From Callaeas wilsoni (lineage: Eukaryota > Chordata > Aves > Passeriformes > Callaeidae), in the NCBI GenBank assembly GCA_013398955.1, contig VWPU01006253.1, forward strand, positions 1-64,000: a stretch of DNA of 64,000 bases. The letters run 5' to 3'. The position numbers and the translations under genes are program-made. The notes under the pieces are model-generated. The model was not told the origin of the DNA. It searched no databases and worked only from the letters and a program-made list of their open reading frames with translations. Of this stretch, positions 28,101 through 43,100 are shown piece by piece (the first letter of the stretch is position 1; every line of letters starts with the position of its first letter).

Positions 28101-31100
28101 AAACGATCCCCAGCCCAAACACTGAGGGAAGACTTTCTGGAACTGTATATCCAGGGGGCATAAAGTGCCCGGAGCAAGTTGCAATGCAGCCAGACCTGAA
28201 AGGACTTGCCTTGATGATTAGAACAACGTAATGTATCAGAAATGCAGACTGAGAATTCCAGCTGTGCAAATCCAGATGCTCTGTGGATTGTGTGGGGAAG
28301 CAGGGAGGCCAACTCACTGACAGCAGTGGACACACAGCCTGGCTTGGTCATAAGATCCCCAGGTACATAATCCCACTCTGCACCACTTTTGGGCTTCTAG
28401 CTCTGGTCTCACAACTCCCTTCCAGTAAAATCCAATCCCTAATGGGAGGTGGCTCATGGAGACACTAAAAGCGAGTTAAAGCTATTACCCCTGCCTCTCC
28501 CTGGAGCCTACCATCATTATCAGCTCAGCAATTTACTCACGATTCAAAGTTTCTAGTTCTCCATCTACCACTTTCCTCTGTATAAATACAGTTCTCACAG
28601 GTGACATATAATTTCTACTTCTAAAAGAAAAGGAAAAAAGAGAATAGCCAGGACATAATAAAAAGAAGAAATAAAACAGTAAATAGTGAATAATGTACTG
28701 CTTTCAAGGGTTGGACTTGACTATGTCTGTGAGCTGACAGAGGGTAAATAGCAGCACTGAGAGTGCCAGAGCAGCTTGTAAAGCTGCTCTATTCCTGCCC
28801 TGTATGTCAGGGAAAGGAAAGATGCCAACACCAACAGGGACCTACCTCCTCCTGCTCCAGGGGAGCAGTTCTACAACAGCCCACTTGCTGTGAACACAGC
28901 TCCTGTCACCCTTCCCTTTCCACACTGTGACTGCTGGCAGCAACAGTGTGGCCTTGCCCTGCAATGCTGAGGGCAGCGTGGTGTCAAAGGTACCTGAAGA
29001 ATAGATGTCAAACTCCACAGCCATCTCCTCCTGCCCCAAATATGAGTAATTTACTCCCCACAAGTATGCATATGTTGAACATGTGTATAAAACATCCTCT
29101 CTGAGCATGTGGGTGACAGAGCTCAAAGTTAGGCCTCTATATACTCGACCAACCTTTTTTCCCCATTTGTTTGTGGGTTTCTTTTTTTTTTAATCTTTGG
29201 TTTCTGTTGTTTGGGGCTTTTTTCCTCCATGCAGAAAAAATGTCGTGGGTGTTTTTGAAATTGCATCTAAGCAGAACACATCCTTTCTGAATTTTCACAT
29301 CCTTCCAGGCATCAGACAAGATCCATGAGACAGCAGCTTCATGTGCTAACCTGCTAGGCACCTACCACACCGTGTATGGAGTCTTGCAGAAGAAAACATA
29401 CAGTCATGCTAAAAACCAGCTCGTGATGAGGAGGCACACCACCTTTGCATACTGATTTTATAACCCTACCCCAGCCTTTCTGTTGTCTGTGATGTATTCC
29501 TATTTTTGCAAGAAAATGTTGAGGTGGTGAGGTGGGAATCAAGAAATTTAAGCCCTGTCAACTCTAATAACCAGCTCTCCCATAGCAGTTTATGACATTG
29601 GTGTGCTCTCCTAGTCAGTAGAAATACTGGAGTGCTGTTCTGTGTGCTTGTTCCACCCCCTAACAAGGAAAAGAATCCCCATCTGGCCAATGAAGAGACA
29701 TTTTGGGACAATAATAAATGCTGACAAAAAAATAATTGTTTTCAGCGTTTCTGAAATGTCAGGAAATTTGGAGGGCCTTTGCTGAGGGTTGCTGATACCA
29801 AGTGTGCTGAACATTATCCATGTGGCATCTACTTTCTCTTCCAAAGAACTGCACTGAAAAATTAACTTCAAACTATCTATCAGGCCATAAACCCTTCCCT
29901 CTCACACCATCTTTATGAAGGAAATAAAAAAAAAAAAAAACCAGTATCAGAAGAGGTCTCACTGCCAGCATTTTTTTTAATAAGGTCAGTCCTTTAAAAG
30001 GTATCCAAAATTTGCTCTCTCTTTTTCATTCATTCTTTTATTTTTAGTGCTATAAAGTTTTAATAATAGGCAATAAATGAAACAGTTCCATTGTCTGAAA
30101 AATGAAACGAGCTATCTGTGCACCTCCATAATCCATCCCATATGGCGGATCTTGCCATTCCCACTGCACATAGGATTCAGGACATCATGTCATTGTTTGC
30201 TGGGGAAGCCATATTATTGGCTCCAAGTGCCCTCCTGGCTCTCTTATCCTAGACAAAAGCTCAAAGAGCATTTCCAACAGAAACAACTTTTATTCACCTC
30301 AGCTGCCCACATCTGAAAGGAAAGTGCTGTTTTTTCCTTCAGCTTAGGGGATTTTTTCTTCCGTCACCCTGTTGAGTTTCCTGACTGTTGTCTCTTCTGG
30401 CTTCCTCCTGGATAAGGAGCTCCTGCAAGCATCCCACTGTCAGATGAACCTTACCCGGTCTCCAAAAACAGTCTCTGTGGCATTAAACCTGAACCCTCAC
30501 TACCCAAACATTTGGTTAGCTGAGCTACATATGCCAAAAAATGGTTTCTCAAGCTCTTGAAGTTCAGGAAAGCAACCTAGTAATAACCTGCCTCATTCAA
30601 ACATTAGGTGGGTATCCTTTCACCACCAGGAAACTTGTCTTTCAACATCAGGAACTTCTCTTGTTGCATTCCTACAGATACTTTATGTGCTTTTGCAAAA
30701 AGTGAAGAAGGCCTAAAAATTGGGTAGAGGGAATCTCTAATAAACAAGAGCTAAGACTTGGCCTTCAAACACGGGCTACCTCCCCGATCCAACATGGCTG
30801 ATGGTTAGATTGCTGAACGCCATTACTTAACATGGTTGGAGTGCTCAAAGACTGCAAAACACCAGCAAGCTGCTGGGCTGTTTCCATCCTTCCCTCTGAA
30901 CCACCTCGCTGCTCAAACACTGATGCAGCAAGGTCTGGAGGGAGACTCACGAAAATAACTGACAGAGATCCAAGAAAGGGTCTGGGAAAGGATTGTTCCC
31001 CCATATGGATACAGGCAGTCACATCACAATGGGGTGTCCCCAGAGCAGCAGGGTTTTAGCAGTCTCTTGCACTGATGAAAGGAGACCAGTCATAAGGAAA

Positions 31101-34100
31101 TAAAGCGGGAGGCTGAAAGCTGATGGAAGTGAAAGATCTAAAATGGAAGGTAGTTTTAAAAACAACAGTCGCCTCCATAATTTCTGCAGTAGGAGACAAC
31201 AGTGAAACAGTAACAATAAATAAGTGGAGGAAAAATATCTATCTCCATTTAATGGAAGAGCCTCAACACAAAGCAGAAAGGAAATGTCCTAGGAAAGAAG
31301 TGGCTTAAGAGTTCCTTTTCTTCCACCATGCTCTGCTTTTTCCCTGGGAGTTCTTTCCTCTGTCCTTTGCTGGCAAACTCTAACCACGACTCTGATTCAG
31401 TATCCAATGTCACTGGAATAGAATGTCCTGGAGCTGCCTCGGAATTCTGTGTCTCTTGCTGCTGCCGCACCTTTATTTTCTCTTGTAAGACCTTATACAT
31501 AAAGATTCATGAACATATACTGCTCACTTGCCTGATTCACAAATGGCCCTTCTTCAAATTACCCTATTTCTTTTGCAAAGGAGACCTGCATTTTCAGTGG
31601 GTCCTTCTCCAGCCACAGTCTGAGGCACTGCAGTTGACTGAAGCTGTGGGAAGGACGTGGGAAGTTGCAGAGTATCACAATTGGTTTTTGACCAGTGATC
31701 CTAATGAGATTACAAATCCACAAGGGAAAGAAGAACCATTCAGCACAGTTAAGTAAAGTCCCATCTGGAGAGTCCTTTCCACACACAGCTTGCACTTCAA
31801 TGCTTTCCTCCCTCCTATGGGAATATCTATGTACATGTCCTCTGGGAAAGAGGCAGCTGAGCATTCAGGTCCTCCCCTAGCTGACAACAGCAGTGCAACT
31901 GCAGCCAGACCCCTGCTTGTGAGGCAGGCGCCTGACTGCTATATATGCTTGCAAATACCTTTGCCTGTTTTTTTCTTCCTAAAGCCTCAGGCTGCTCCCT
32001 TTGATGTGTAATACCTTAAAGATTTTAATTCCTCTTTACATCAGCAGAGAGCCTTACTGAGCCCTCCCCACAGCTGCAGCCGTGTAGCAATTTCCTGCCC
32101 TTTCTTAAATCAATGAGCTACAAAGATCAGTAATTCCCAACCTTTTCAGGAAACTGTCCAAATTCACTGAGCTAGGACCTTATTAATGCCTTCCACATTA
32201 ATACAGCCCACCATGTACCTGGAACTGCATCAATCCCTCTCCCAAACCCAGCCACCAGTGCAGCTGTATCTGTGCGCACGGGGAAGATCTCGTGCCCAGG
32301 ACACACACTGCTCTCCCCACACAGGAGAGGGGAGCAGAATAAAAGTCACATATGGCTCAAGGAGAACTGATGATCACAGTGGGGATTAAATGAGAGTGGC
32401 AACATCTTTATGCATAACTTCGGTGAGATGAGAGCAGGGGAGCTGAGCTAGGAAGTCTCTAGGTCAGTTAAATGTCTTCTTTGTGATCATGCAGAGCGTA
32501 GCATTAAAACGAGTGGTGGAAAACACGGGGCAGTTGCCCATTCATGAGCACTGACCTTACCAAACCTCCTTACGAAGGAGACAGCAGGCCTGGTAAACAT
32601 ACACAACAGGAGCATGCAAGTAAAAGCTGCATTACAGTGCCCAGGGGGACAGCAAATGAGGGCTATGCACACAACTTTTACTCTGGTCTGCACGCTCAGA
32701 GCTTGGCTTTACAACCCTAGGCTTCTCGTAATGTTGTCTTATACATCTAATTGTATAATTAAGGTTTAAAGCCTTTGTCACATTGATTTAAAGTATACCC
32801 ACATCATTTAAATCTGAAATATTTGGATCTGCTGCATGTTCTTCTGCAGGATTCATGAATGGCAGAAAAAACTGAAACTTTTTTGGGATTTTCTTACTCT
32901 TTTTTGATACCTCTGTAATGTCTCTTACTAATACAATGAGGGGCGTTGATTAAAGCTCCTGTTTAACTACTGTGTTGTTAAAATATAATTTCTTCTAATA
33001 TTTAAGATGTTCTACTTAGATCTTCCATAAAAATCATGACAAAATCAAGCAACACAGTCAAAGTGAAACAATTGAACATTGCTGGAGAAAAACTGAAATT
33101 GTTTGAAACTACAACATTTTTTCACTTTTATCCTGCACACCTATGAGAACTCATTTCTTTCTTCTAATGTAAAGCGAGCATTTGCATTCCAAGTTTTGGC
33201 ATTTCCTGTGAAAATTAAAATTTAAAAATGCCCTTCAACCAACCCTACATGTAATAAAGAATAATTATTTTGCACAGTGTTAGACTGTGACCGATTTGTC
33301 TGTTTTACAATCTGCAATCCCCCATTTTTCTATCTCTGTTCTTCATTTTAATTTTTTAAAAAATTGCTCTTTTCAACCTCAGACACATGCCCTGTGCACT
33401 CATCAGGGGAAGGAAGGAAGAGATCAGTCAGGAAATACAAACAAGTTTCTGTTACCTGTTTCTCCCAGAATCTCTGAAACCTTTAGCAAAGGGGTTTCTG
33501 TCAATTTTTAATCTGGTGATCTAAAAGGAAGAAAAAGAGAATTAGTTGATATCTTAAATATTTTTTCTTTCAACAAATGAAAATTATGGATGATTGCCAT
33601 TCTTGCCCAAGCCACCTGTACAGTGATCTTCCATTCTTATTTCCCCAGACCTCTGTGAAAGTTGCCCTTCCATTATCCATGAACGGATGATCTGCTTATC
33701 AAAAAATGGCAGCAGAGACAGAAATCATGGTAGCATTAGGAAACCTGGCACAGTGCTGGGGCTGAGAAGTTGTTCCTGAAGTAGAAAACCACTAGGTGCA
33801 AAACCCTAGGAGCTGTAATTTATCAATGGCCGTGTGGTTTGGGAAGCAGGCTCACTGCTTGAGTTTGGCTGCTATCTGAGTTATCTCAGCCTCAACACTC
33901 CAGATATCCAGCAGCTGGATGCAACTCTTGGATCTTCAAACAGTACTGAAGAGAAAAGGTCAAGCAAAGCACAGGCTACAGCCTCAAAGATGTCAGGTGG
34001 CCACCCAGTCACACGTACAAGTTGCTGTTGTTCTGGTCAGCATCTGGGTGGCCCTCAAGAGTTTTCTGGTCTGGAAATTTTTTTTTTTTCCTTTTTGTTT

Positions 34101-37100
34101 TTTTCCCTCCTCTAAATAAAGGAGGTAGCAGCCACACTGAGTGCTTTTGGGGACTCTTCCTTCCTGCTTTATTTTTAAGCAAGGATTCCACATTGGTAAA
34201 TATGGAATATAACACCGGGATTTTGACCTTGCAGTCTGTGGTATTATACTCCCTGTTGGCTATTCCACAACCTGTGTAGCACAAGACCTGCCAGCCTCAC
34301 CTTGTCCTAGAGATTCTATCTTTGGAATGAAAGGAGAGTGATATCTCCAGATCCTGCCCAATTTGAGGTGGTTTTGCTGAAACTGCTCAAAAGGGACTAG
34401 TCTAATACAGTCCGATTTGCAGGAGATTTGCAGGTGTTTTGCTTCTGCCAGAACCAAGCCCTTACTCTGGATATTAACCTCAGATCTGGAATGCAGCTCC
34501 TATTTTTGCAGAAGCTTAATTTGTGAACTTAATTTCCGCTAGCCTGACTTTGCAGCTGTCCTGGGACTTGTGTGTACAGAGACAGATATGTTCTGTGGAG
34601 GATGGAATTACAGCAAAGGGAATCCCTGTGGTGGATTTGCTAACATTTTACAATTGTTTCCAGAGACACTTCCCCCAGTAAGGCAAAGCTTTACAGCCAC
34701 TGGAGGGCACGCAGGCAGGTTCAGGGGATTTAAATTTGGTTTTAATGAAAAGGTTTCTCCAGCCCACCAGAATCTCCTTAGCAATATTATAAAAATGTGA
34801 TTGTGTCCCCCAAATTTTTTGAACAAAATCTCCAAACATTTTGAATTCAGAGAGACAGAAATTTCAGTGTTTCTTTACAGTGAGGCAGCTTATGGTGCCA
34901 GTCCCTTAGAGGGATCCCTCCCTTAGCATCTCCCTCACTGTGCAATTATGTCTTAAAGGTCTGGTCATTAAGGAGGAATGACAGGCTTATATCCTGTCAT
35001 TTCTTCTCCTTTCCCTATCCTCTTTCCTTGTCTGATCTACAGTTAATGTTTGTGGAGTATCTGCATTTGGGCGAGGGGGCTGGAAATTTCCCATACTGCA
35101 ATGACAGAAAACCCACCACTGTGTTGCAAAATTTTTGATCCATTTTGGATCCTGATTTAAGCCACTTCAAGGGAACCAGACTGAGGAAAAAAAAGCTGGG
35201 GGTCACGGGAAGAAAAAGAAGCAGTCATGGGAGCGCTGGCTGCGCATTTGCTCTCTTATACGTTGCAAAATAAAAAACTCTATTGCTCTTCACTAAACTG
35301 TTGGAATTCACAATTGTTAAAAATTAGTTAAATATTGCAATCTGCCTTAAGCTGATTTAATATGGGTGCGTCCTTCAGTCCAAAAATACTAAATGAAGTC
35401 TAGTTTAAGAAAAGCATAGACTGGTAACGAAGTCAAGGTCCCTAGAGAAAGAATCCTGCTCTGGCAACATCTTTTCCTTTTGGTATCTAAAGTCAATACT
35501 GTGCCTCATCACTGGGAACTATGCAAGACCTGAATCAAACACAAATCACCATAAAATCACAGAATGGTGTGAGTTGGAAGGGACTATAAAGACAATCTTG
35601 TTCCAACCCACCTGCCATGGGCCAGGACACCTTCCACTAGACCAGGTTGCTCAGATCCCCATCCAACCTGGCCTTGAACACTGCCGGGGATGGGACATCC
35701 ACAACTTCTCTGGGCAACCTGTTCCAGTGCTTCACCCCCCTCACAGTAAAGAATTCCTTCATAATATCTAGTCTAAACCTATTTTCTTTCAGTTTGACAC
35801 CATTCCTCTTTCTCCTGTCACTACATGCCCTTGTAAAAAGTCGCTCCATCTTTCTTGGAGGTTCCCTTCTGGTACTGGAAGGCTGCAGCTAGGTCACCCC
35901 AAAGTCTTCTCTTCTGATCCTTACTTACAGTGGGAAGCATTTTACTTACCCAGTCCCCATCCTGCTGACATCCTCTCAAGAGGTATGAGAAGAGAGAACT
36001 CATTCATTTGAAGACTGAGGCAAAAATATTGTTAAGCCTTCTTATCAGTTGTTACCAGTTTTCCAGCACTGTTTATCGGGGGAGGTACACCTTCTTTAAC
36101 CTTCCTTACCTGTAGAAGCCCTTCTAGTTATTCTTTGTATCCCTTACCAGATCTTGTTCCAGTTTTGCCCCGGCCTTCCTCACCCAATCCCTACACAGGT
36201 TAGCTGTCTTTGTTTCTGCTGCCTGTGCGTTTGTTTCTTTCCATTTGGTTTGCCCAGCAGGTCCCTACTCAGCCATGCTGGTCTCCTGACTTCCTTGTCT
36301 GATTTCTTGCTCCTGGGGGTTGCTACCTCTTGGCCTGTATGGAAGACTTCCTTAAAGATCTGCCAGCTCTGTTCCATGCCTTGTTCCTAAGGGCAGGCTC
36401 CCAGGGGATCCTATTGACCATCTTCTAGCAGAACTGGAAGTTTACTTTCCTAAATTTCGGGGGCATAACTTGACTCCTCATCTGACTCATATCCCTCAGG
36501 ACACTCATTCATGAGAATTCCAGTTTATAAGCAATACATGCATTCAAAGGCTTATTTTGTCAACAAACTGATCAGATTGGGCTTCTTTAAAACTTTTTCC
36601 TTCACTGCTGTAAAAACTCAAACTGTTTTGTCTCTGAGACAAGTGGTCTGGAGTAGCTGTACTGCCTCAAAATTATAGTGAGGACAGGACACTCTAGTTT
36701 TGTACCATGAGGCAGCAAGGACATTCGAACACAATACACCTCTTTATGGTTGATCTTAGTTACTTGTTTTACAGTAAAAGCTAAAGCAATCTTATCTTCA
36801 AGGCGGCTTCCTGGCTAGATACTTCATGTCTACACACTGCCTCAGAGCAAGCATTTTCTTTTCTAGCCTGTAAAGTGTAACTTTTCTATGTTTCTCAGAG
36901 AAGTTAATGTCTCAGTCACAAAGAGCACACTGATATATTTATGAACGCGCAGCATAAAAGGAGCATTAAGGATTTACCTGTTGATTTTGGTAGGCTGTCA
37001 CTGTGGTGAAAACAGTCTCAGGGAAGTTGAAGGTTTTCACCCCATCTCCTGAAGGAACTGGCTTTGTAGGAGAAAGATCACTGCTGAAGTCCTTGCGGAT

Positions 37101-40100
37101 GACGTGGACACGAGGCTGGTACTTATGCATTGAATGTAAGATTATCTGAACAGAAAACAAAAGAAACAGGACTTTTTTTCCCCAAAAAATATTTTACACA
37201 ACACCCAGATGTGCAAGAAAGCAGGGATGGAGTAAGAGCTAATATGGAGAAAATTATCCTTTTCTTACAAGCATGTATGAGACAAAGTTTTTGCTGTGAG
37301 CAAAGAGAAAGGTGCTTTATAGGGTCAGGCAACATTTTGAGGAAAAGCACTGAAATAGTGAAAAAGCTCCATAAATCTGGAAGCAGCCACAGACACATGT
37401 GCCCAACAGGACACAGGAGCATCAAAGCAGAGGCAGCACGTTTCAAGTCTGAGAGGAGCAAGGCTGGGACAGCAGGCACCAGGATTAACTTCTAACTTAC
37501 ATGGCCTTGATCATCAAGCTCGTTGTTGGTCAGCTTGAGCTTGTCAAAACTGACCACCTGCCTCATCCAAGTGTCTCCAGAAGCCAGGGAGTCAGGGTGG
37601 ATGTAAACCCTCGGGGGCACTGGGGAGTCAGCATTGCCAGCCACCATCCACTTGGAGCTGTGATACACATACCTGGAAGAGGAAGGGTATGTGGCTAAGG
37701 GAGGTTATTACTCACTGTAGGAACATGTCCAGGGCTCCCCCTCCCCTGCCACCCTCATGCACCCCAAGCTCTCATTTGCAGTCAGGGGAGAATGTGCTTT
37801 ATTGCAACCTCCTACCTTCTAAATGAAAGCCAGATTACCCCTGAGCCACTTGTTCAGACTTGATTCCTTATTAAAACCACCTTGCAGTTATTTTCCCTGT
37901 AAAACTCTGCCACATGTGCCTTCTCAAGTCCTTAACCCTCTCTGAGCCAGAGTGAGAGGCTGGAAAGTATGGGTAAACAAAGTCCTCTCTGAAAATATTA
38001 ATAAATACAATTTCTGAAATCTCATATCAGGCTTTGGAAAACACATATGGCTTCAGCCAGAAAGAGCAATATCCAATGGATACCAGTAAAACAATTGATA
38101 AAACAGAATTTCTGGTTTGAAATGTTGCAAAACAGGAAATTCCATATAGTATTACATACATCAGGATTAGAGGAAAAAATTATTTTTGTGTTCCCGGTCT
38201 TTTGTGATCTTTTGTGTTCCTGATCTAGCTATCCTATATATGCCAAAAATATCTCTACCACAGCTTTGCCCAGACACTTTTTTTTTCTGTCTTGCATCTC
38301 CTTCCCTCTAAGGCATTTCACAAACAGTTCCACTGACACCTCTGAGTTCTGCCCTGTGCTGCCCCTCATTGGGTCTCTACTCAGCTCTGCTAAGATGTTC
38401 CAGTCTTTACCTACAAACACTGACTCATTTCCTGTATTTTCACAAGAAATGGGGGAGGGAAAATAAAAAGAGTCTTTTCCTTTCCCACTAGCTTGCTTTA
38501 TGTGGCTGCATAAGCTAACAAGGACAGCAACAAAGGGTAAGAAAATACATTTATTTTCAGTGTCAATGTTGTTAGAACCACACTCTTAAAAAGAGGAAAA
38601 ACATCCAGCTGAGCATCATCTTGCTGCTTCCCAGGAAAAGTATTTTCCTGAGAAAAACTCTGCGCAATGTGGGAGCAAAAATGTAGTATTTAGCATTTGA
38701 AGCAGAGGTTCAATTCTGAATCCTTGAAATGTGGTTCAGTCAAGACTGTTTGGAGAAAAGACTTGCTCTCGGGGGTCTTTTAATAAGAAAACATAAATCA
38801 CCTCAGTCTGGAGAGTTTTCTGGGATGCAGAGGATTATGAGTTTTCCAGAGTGTTTTTTAAGATCCGAAGCCCATTAGTATCAGAGAAATCTCTTCTTCC
38901 TGTCTTTAGCTCAGCAGTGGAAACTTTCTCAGTGACTGCATACTGTAGGTCAGGGACCAATATTCACTGAGGCTGCTGTGCTGGACAGTGAACACTTTTG
39001 AAACAGAAATCACCCAATCCAGTTCAGGCCAGACCTGAGATGCCTGGCTTGGTTCAGCTGCTCCTTGCCCATTCCTTTCTTGCAGAAGTAGTTTTAGGGG
39101 CTGCAGACCCCCCATCCATAACTCCAGTAATCAGTTCCCTCAGACAGTCATTGCTAATTGCGTCAATCAGGAAATGCATGACGGGGATCTCCTCAATTAA
39201 AAACTGCTATTTGTAAAGAGAAAGATTTCGTTGCAAAAGTGCAAGAGATTGTGTTAAGGCTCTGGGTTGGTGTCTAACGATTCTGGTCAAATCAAATATG
39301 TTGGTGTAAAGCAACAGGGTCTCGTCCAGCACACCTTTGCGATGGCGTTTAAAAGCAGGTGGCTTTCCTAGGCTGTCACTGACAGTAAGTTGTTACAAGA
39401 TTTCCTACCTCAGCCCCTGAAAACCTTACCTGTATCTCTTGTTATCCACAGGGACAATGTCCATGGCAATATAATACTGCTGGTGGGGATCCAAGCCTGT
39501 AATTTTCACCCTCATGGCTGGAAACATCCTCCTAGGAAAATAAGAGTAGAAATAAAGAAGAAAATGGTGAATAAGGAAACTGAAGAGGCTCCTTATACCT
39601 ATCTCTGGCACCAGAAGCATGCTACTTTACACAGCCCCGTCCTTGACATGACTCCTCAGGGGTTGGTGTGGGGAGAAAAGACTGTGCTGGCAGTGGTTTG
39701 AATCTTCAGTTTTTCCCACTTAGAAAAAGGGGTAACAGAACAACAACCTGTAAGTAATGATAAAATACTCACAGTCAAGCACTGTCTTCCCAGTTCCTAG
39801 CAGACAGTTCTTCTATGTTTCACACAAATTGCCCTCCCTAAGGCATTTCTAGGATGGGCAGTGTGCCTTTTACCTTGTGTTTTTCCCACTGGCCATCCAC
39901 CTGTAATTCCTCTTTCATATTTCATTAAATGCAGGATCCCTTCAGCTCTCTTTGTTTTTGAGAATGTCACATTTCAGTACAGAGTTTGACAGTACTGAGG
40001 TAATATTTGAAGCAAATACATCACACTGAAAGATCTTCTTGCTCTCATGTCTATAGTTAAGAAAGAACATCCCTCAAATTAATCTGCCTATTAGGAATGT

Positions 40101-43100
40101 ATTTCACATTCAGCAGAAACACTGGCATTAATGTCATGGTTTCCTTGAAGTCCCGGTAGTGTTCTGCACAATCTTTTTAATAAGTGTTGTCTTTTCTATG
40201 CCATATGATCTAGATCTGTCTTAAGCATTTTCACCTGATAGACAAGTTATGGAACTCTACACCAACAGGAAACAATTCCCAGCCTTTTTCTCCTTGTCTG
40301 AGCACAAGTTAAGCTCTGCTAAAAGCAGTCCCTGTTGTGGAAGTGTTTGTAGCTAGGCAATTGTTTCAGAAGAGAGCAGATCAGAACAATTTTAACCTTA
40401 AAGCGTGTTAGTGTGGCTATGGCGTAATTTCTCCTTCTTAAAAATTTTATGGCGGCCAGTAGACCAATTTCCATTCTACACCTCCCTCAAAGAGCATGCT
40501 GAGGGAATTGCTTATGCCATATTATATTTGCAACTAATGTGGTATTTTTACACCTTCATAAAATCTGAGGAGCAGAACTGAACGAGGTGCAGAAGGAATC
40601 AAGCAGCACTGAAATCAGAGCAGAGCACTGAAAGAAATCCTGCATTGTTTCACTGACTGTTAACTCAGACCTGAGCTCTACCTGAGTGGCTTCTCAGCCT
40701 TTATCTGAGAAAAATTTACCTGAGGTCCTATAGGGTGGTGTTACTCAACTGAATGACTTTGGCCTAGAAAATACAGTGCTTTGGTAGGAGAAATTCCGGA
40801 AGTACTGGATGCTCATACAAAATCACATTCTGCTTCTCTGATAAGTAGACATATCCTTACGGGATGGAGATACATGGATGGAAGGAGGGTATTAAAGGGC
40901 AATTTAAAATCACAATGCCAAAATAGTAGGAAAATATACAAGAAACGTTGCCCACTGTTTCTAGGAGCCATCCCTAGAAACCATCATGACACTTGCCCTT
41001 CTGTTTAGTGAGAACCAGTGAAATGTCAGAGAAGAAGATTTAGTTCTCCTTCTAACATTTCTGTTTCTCAAAATATTGCTAGTGAACACAGGCTGGAGGA
41101 GGAAGAAAACAGGAAAGCTTGTGTCAGCATCTCCAGACATGTCTCTCAAACTTTGCATGGCAGGGATGAGACCCTGAGAATCTATTTCATTCTTTCCCAG
41201 CCAAGTCACATAGAGCCACTTGCAGAAGAGAGTGGGAAGGAGGAGGAGGAGGTTGATGCTCAGCCTTTGCCTTACCCACAGCTCTTTCATTTCAGGCCAC
41301 ACTGAGAAGATAAGATCTGACCTATTATTAACTGCATCTGCTTTGGAAAAGGGCATTTATTGTGGGGGGTTGGGAGAGCACCACCCCACAGCTGCCACAG
41401 CACAGCTAACCCAAGTTATGAGAGACATAAAACTGTCAGAAAAATCGTCTGCAGAAACCCTTCAAGGAGAGAGCAATTTGTGCAACTGATGGTGTGAGTT
41501 TGCTAGTAGAATGATTTGGGGGGAGGTGGAGGAGGAATAATGGATTAGTCTTCAGTGGCTTGAGGGCATTACCTTGTTTCTGCCACAATGGCTCATTAAA
41601 TCTGCCAAGCCAAATGGGTACAGGATGTGGCATTTTACAGTCCAGCTCTCTTTAATTAGAGAGAGGTGGCTAGGGAGCAGCTAAAGAGGTAGGTCATGTT
41701 TCAGAGGGTTGATAAGAAACCCAGGATTAAACCAGAGTCTCTTTGGGTCTCAGTCTGCACGCTGCGTTGGGAAAATTGAATGCTCTGTGTGTCCCAAGAA
41801 GCTCTCTCCAAGTCTGCAGCCCCGTGTAAAGTTGCAGTATAGCCTGTGGGGTTGTTTGCCTATGAAATACCTTGTAAAAGATTACCACAGACTATTCAGC
41901 AGGCTTAGAGGCTAATCTCTAAAATGATTGGAGAGCTCGGCTGATCCCACTGCTTTCTCTAAGGTTTAAGTGTACTTTTAAAGTTTTGTAAATTATTACT
42001 GGTTTTCTTTTTCTGGGGGTGTAAAAGTAACTTAGGTTTCTTTGCCATAAAGATGTGGCCTGGAACTGTCACAGCAGGTCTCCAGCAGCACTGCTGTGTG
42101 GAAAGGGGGAAATGGAAAAGGCAGAGGCTAACAGTGGAGACTTAGGCATGTGCTCATGTGTAATCCTGGTAAAGTCCCTGTTCTCTGCATTTCCTCTTGG
42201 CTGGCTCTTGGTTGCCCAGAGGCACCAGCCTTAGAGAAAACAAGAGGCTCAAAGGTTTGGAAGGAATTCAGGCCATTTGGATATGGCTGTATTAATAAAC
42301 AGTCAAGAATCTTTCATCTAGAGACGTATCAGCTTCATAGTCAACAGCTACAGACACGAAGGCTGTCTGTTTTCATAGGGAACATGTGATGACATCTGAT
42401 ATATTTTAGGAGGAGGTTTATATCAGCAGCAGTTTGGGATGATCAAGTTATTTATATGTTAGCTTTACCGCTCAGCAGGAAAACAGTATTCCTAAACTTA
42501 GACTGTGAACTTACACACAGTACCCTTTTAGGGGAAATATGATGTGATATGAAATAAGTTATTACAACTGCTTTTGGACCACTTAGAAGTGTTTTAAAAA
42601 TCATTTTAGTAACAACCATGTGCCTCAGTCTACTCAATTTCTGTTTTCCTCAATAATGCGATTGAAGTTTATGAACATCAAATGTGAAGAAAATGAATGA
42701 TAGATAAATATCTCTAGAACTTGGTTAAAATAGTATTTGCCAGCACAGGAGTGTACTGGTATTAAGAACCATGTTTGGGAACTTTTAACAAAAAAGAAGT
42801 AGTTGGGTTGTGACAGCTAGCAGTATATTTTTTGGTGGTGGTTTAAGATTTTCTTTTAAAATATAGCTTAATTTACTTTGTGAAAACTGATCAAAGGAGA
42901 AGGATCACAGGTATATCCCCAAACTGGATTTTTTTCCCAATAGAATAAAGCTGCAGTTTCTTACCCTTAAGTTAAGAACTTAGATAAGAGTAGACTTGTG
43001 TAAGAGTGACACCTATTAAATGCAAACCCTAAAATGAAGAGATATACTCTTCAGTTGTAGCAAAAGAAAATGCATCTATTTCAGTAATAGACAGAGTAGT

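Larger units (their letters stand above)
33521..36977 (-). other. TBX18: TBX18 intron 5 (3.5 kb)
   Basis: Starts GTAAAT and ends CCTTTTAG. It carries a CR1 3' end (35553-35920) and an adjoining unassigned old repeat (about 35921-36490). Confidence 0.88.
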
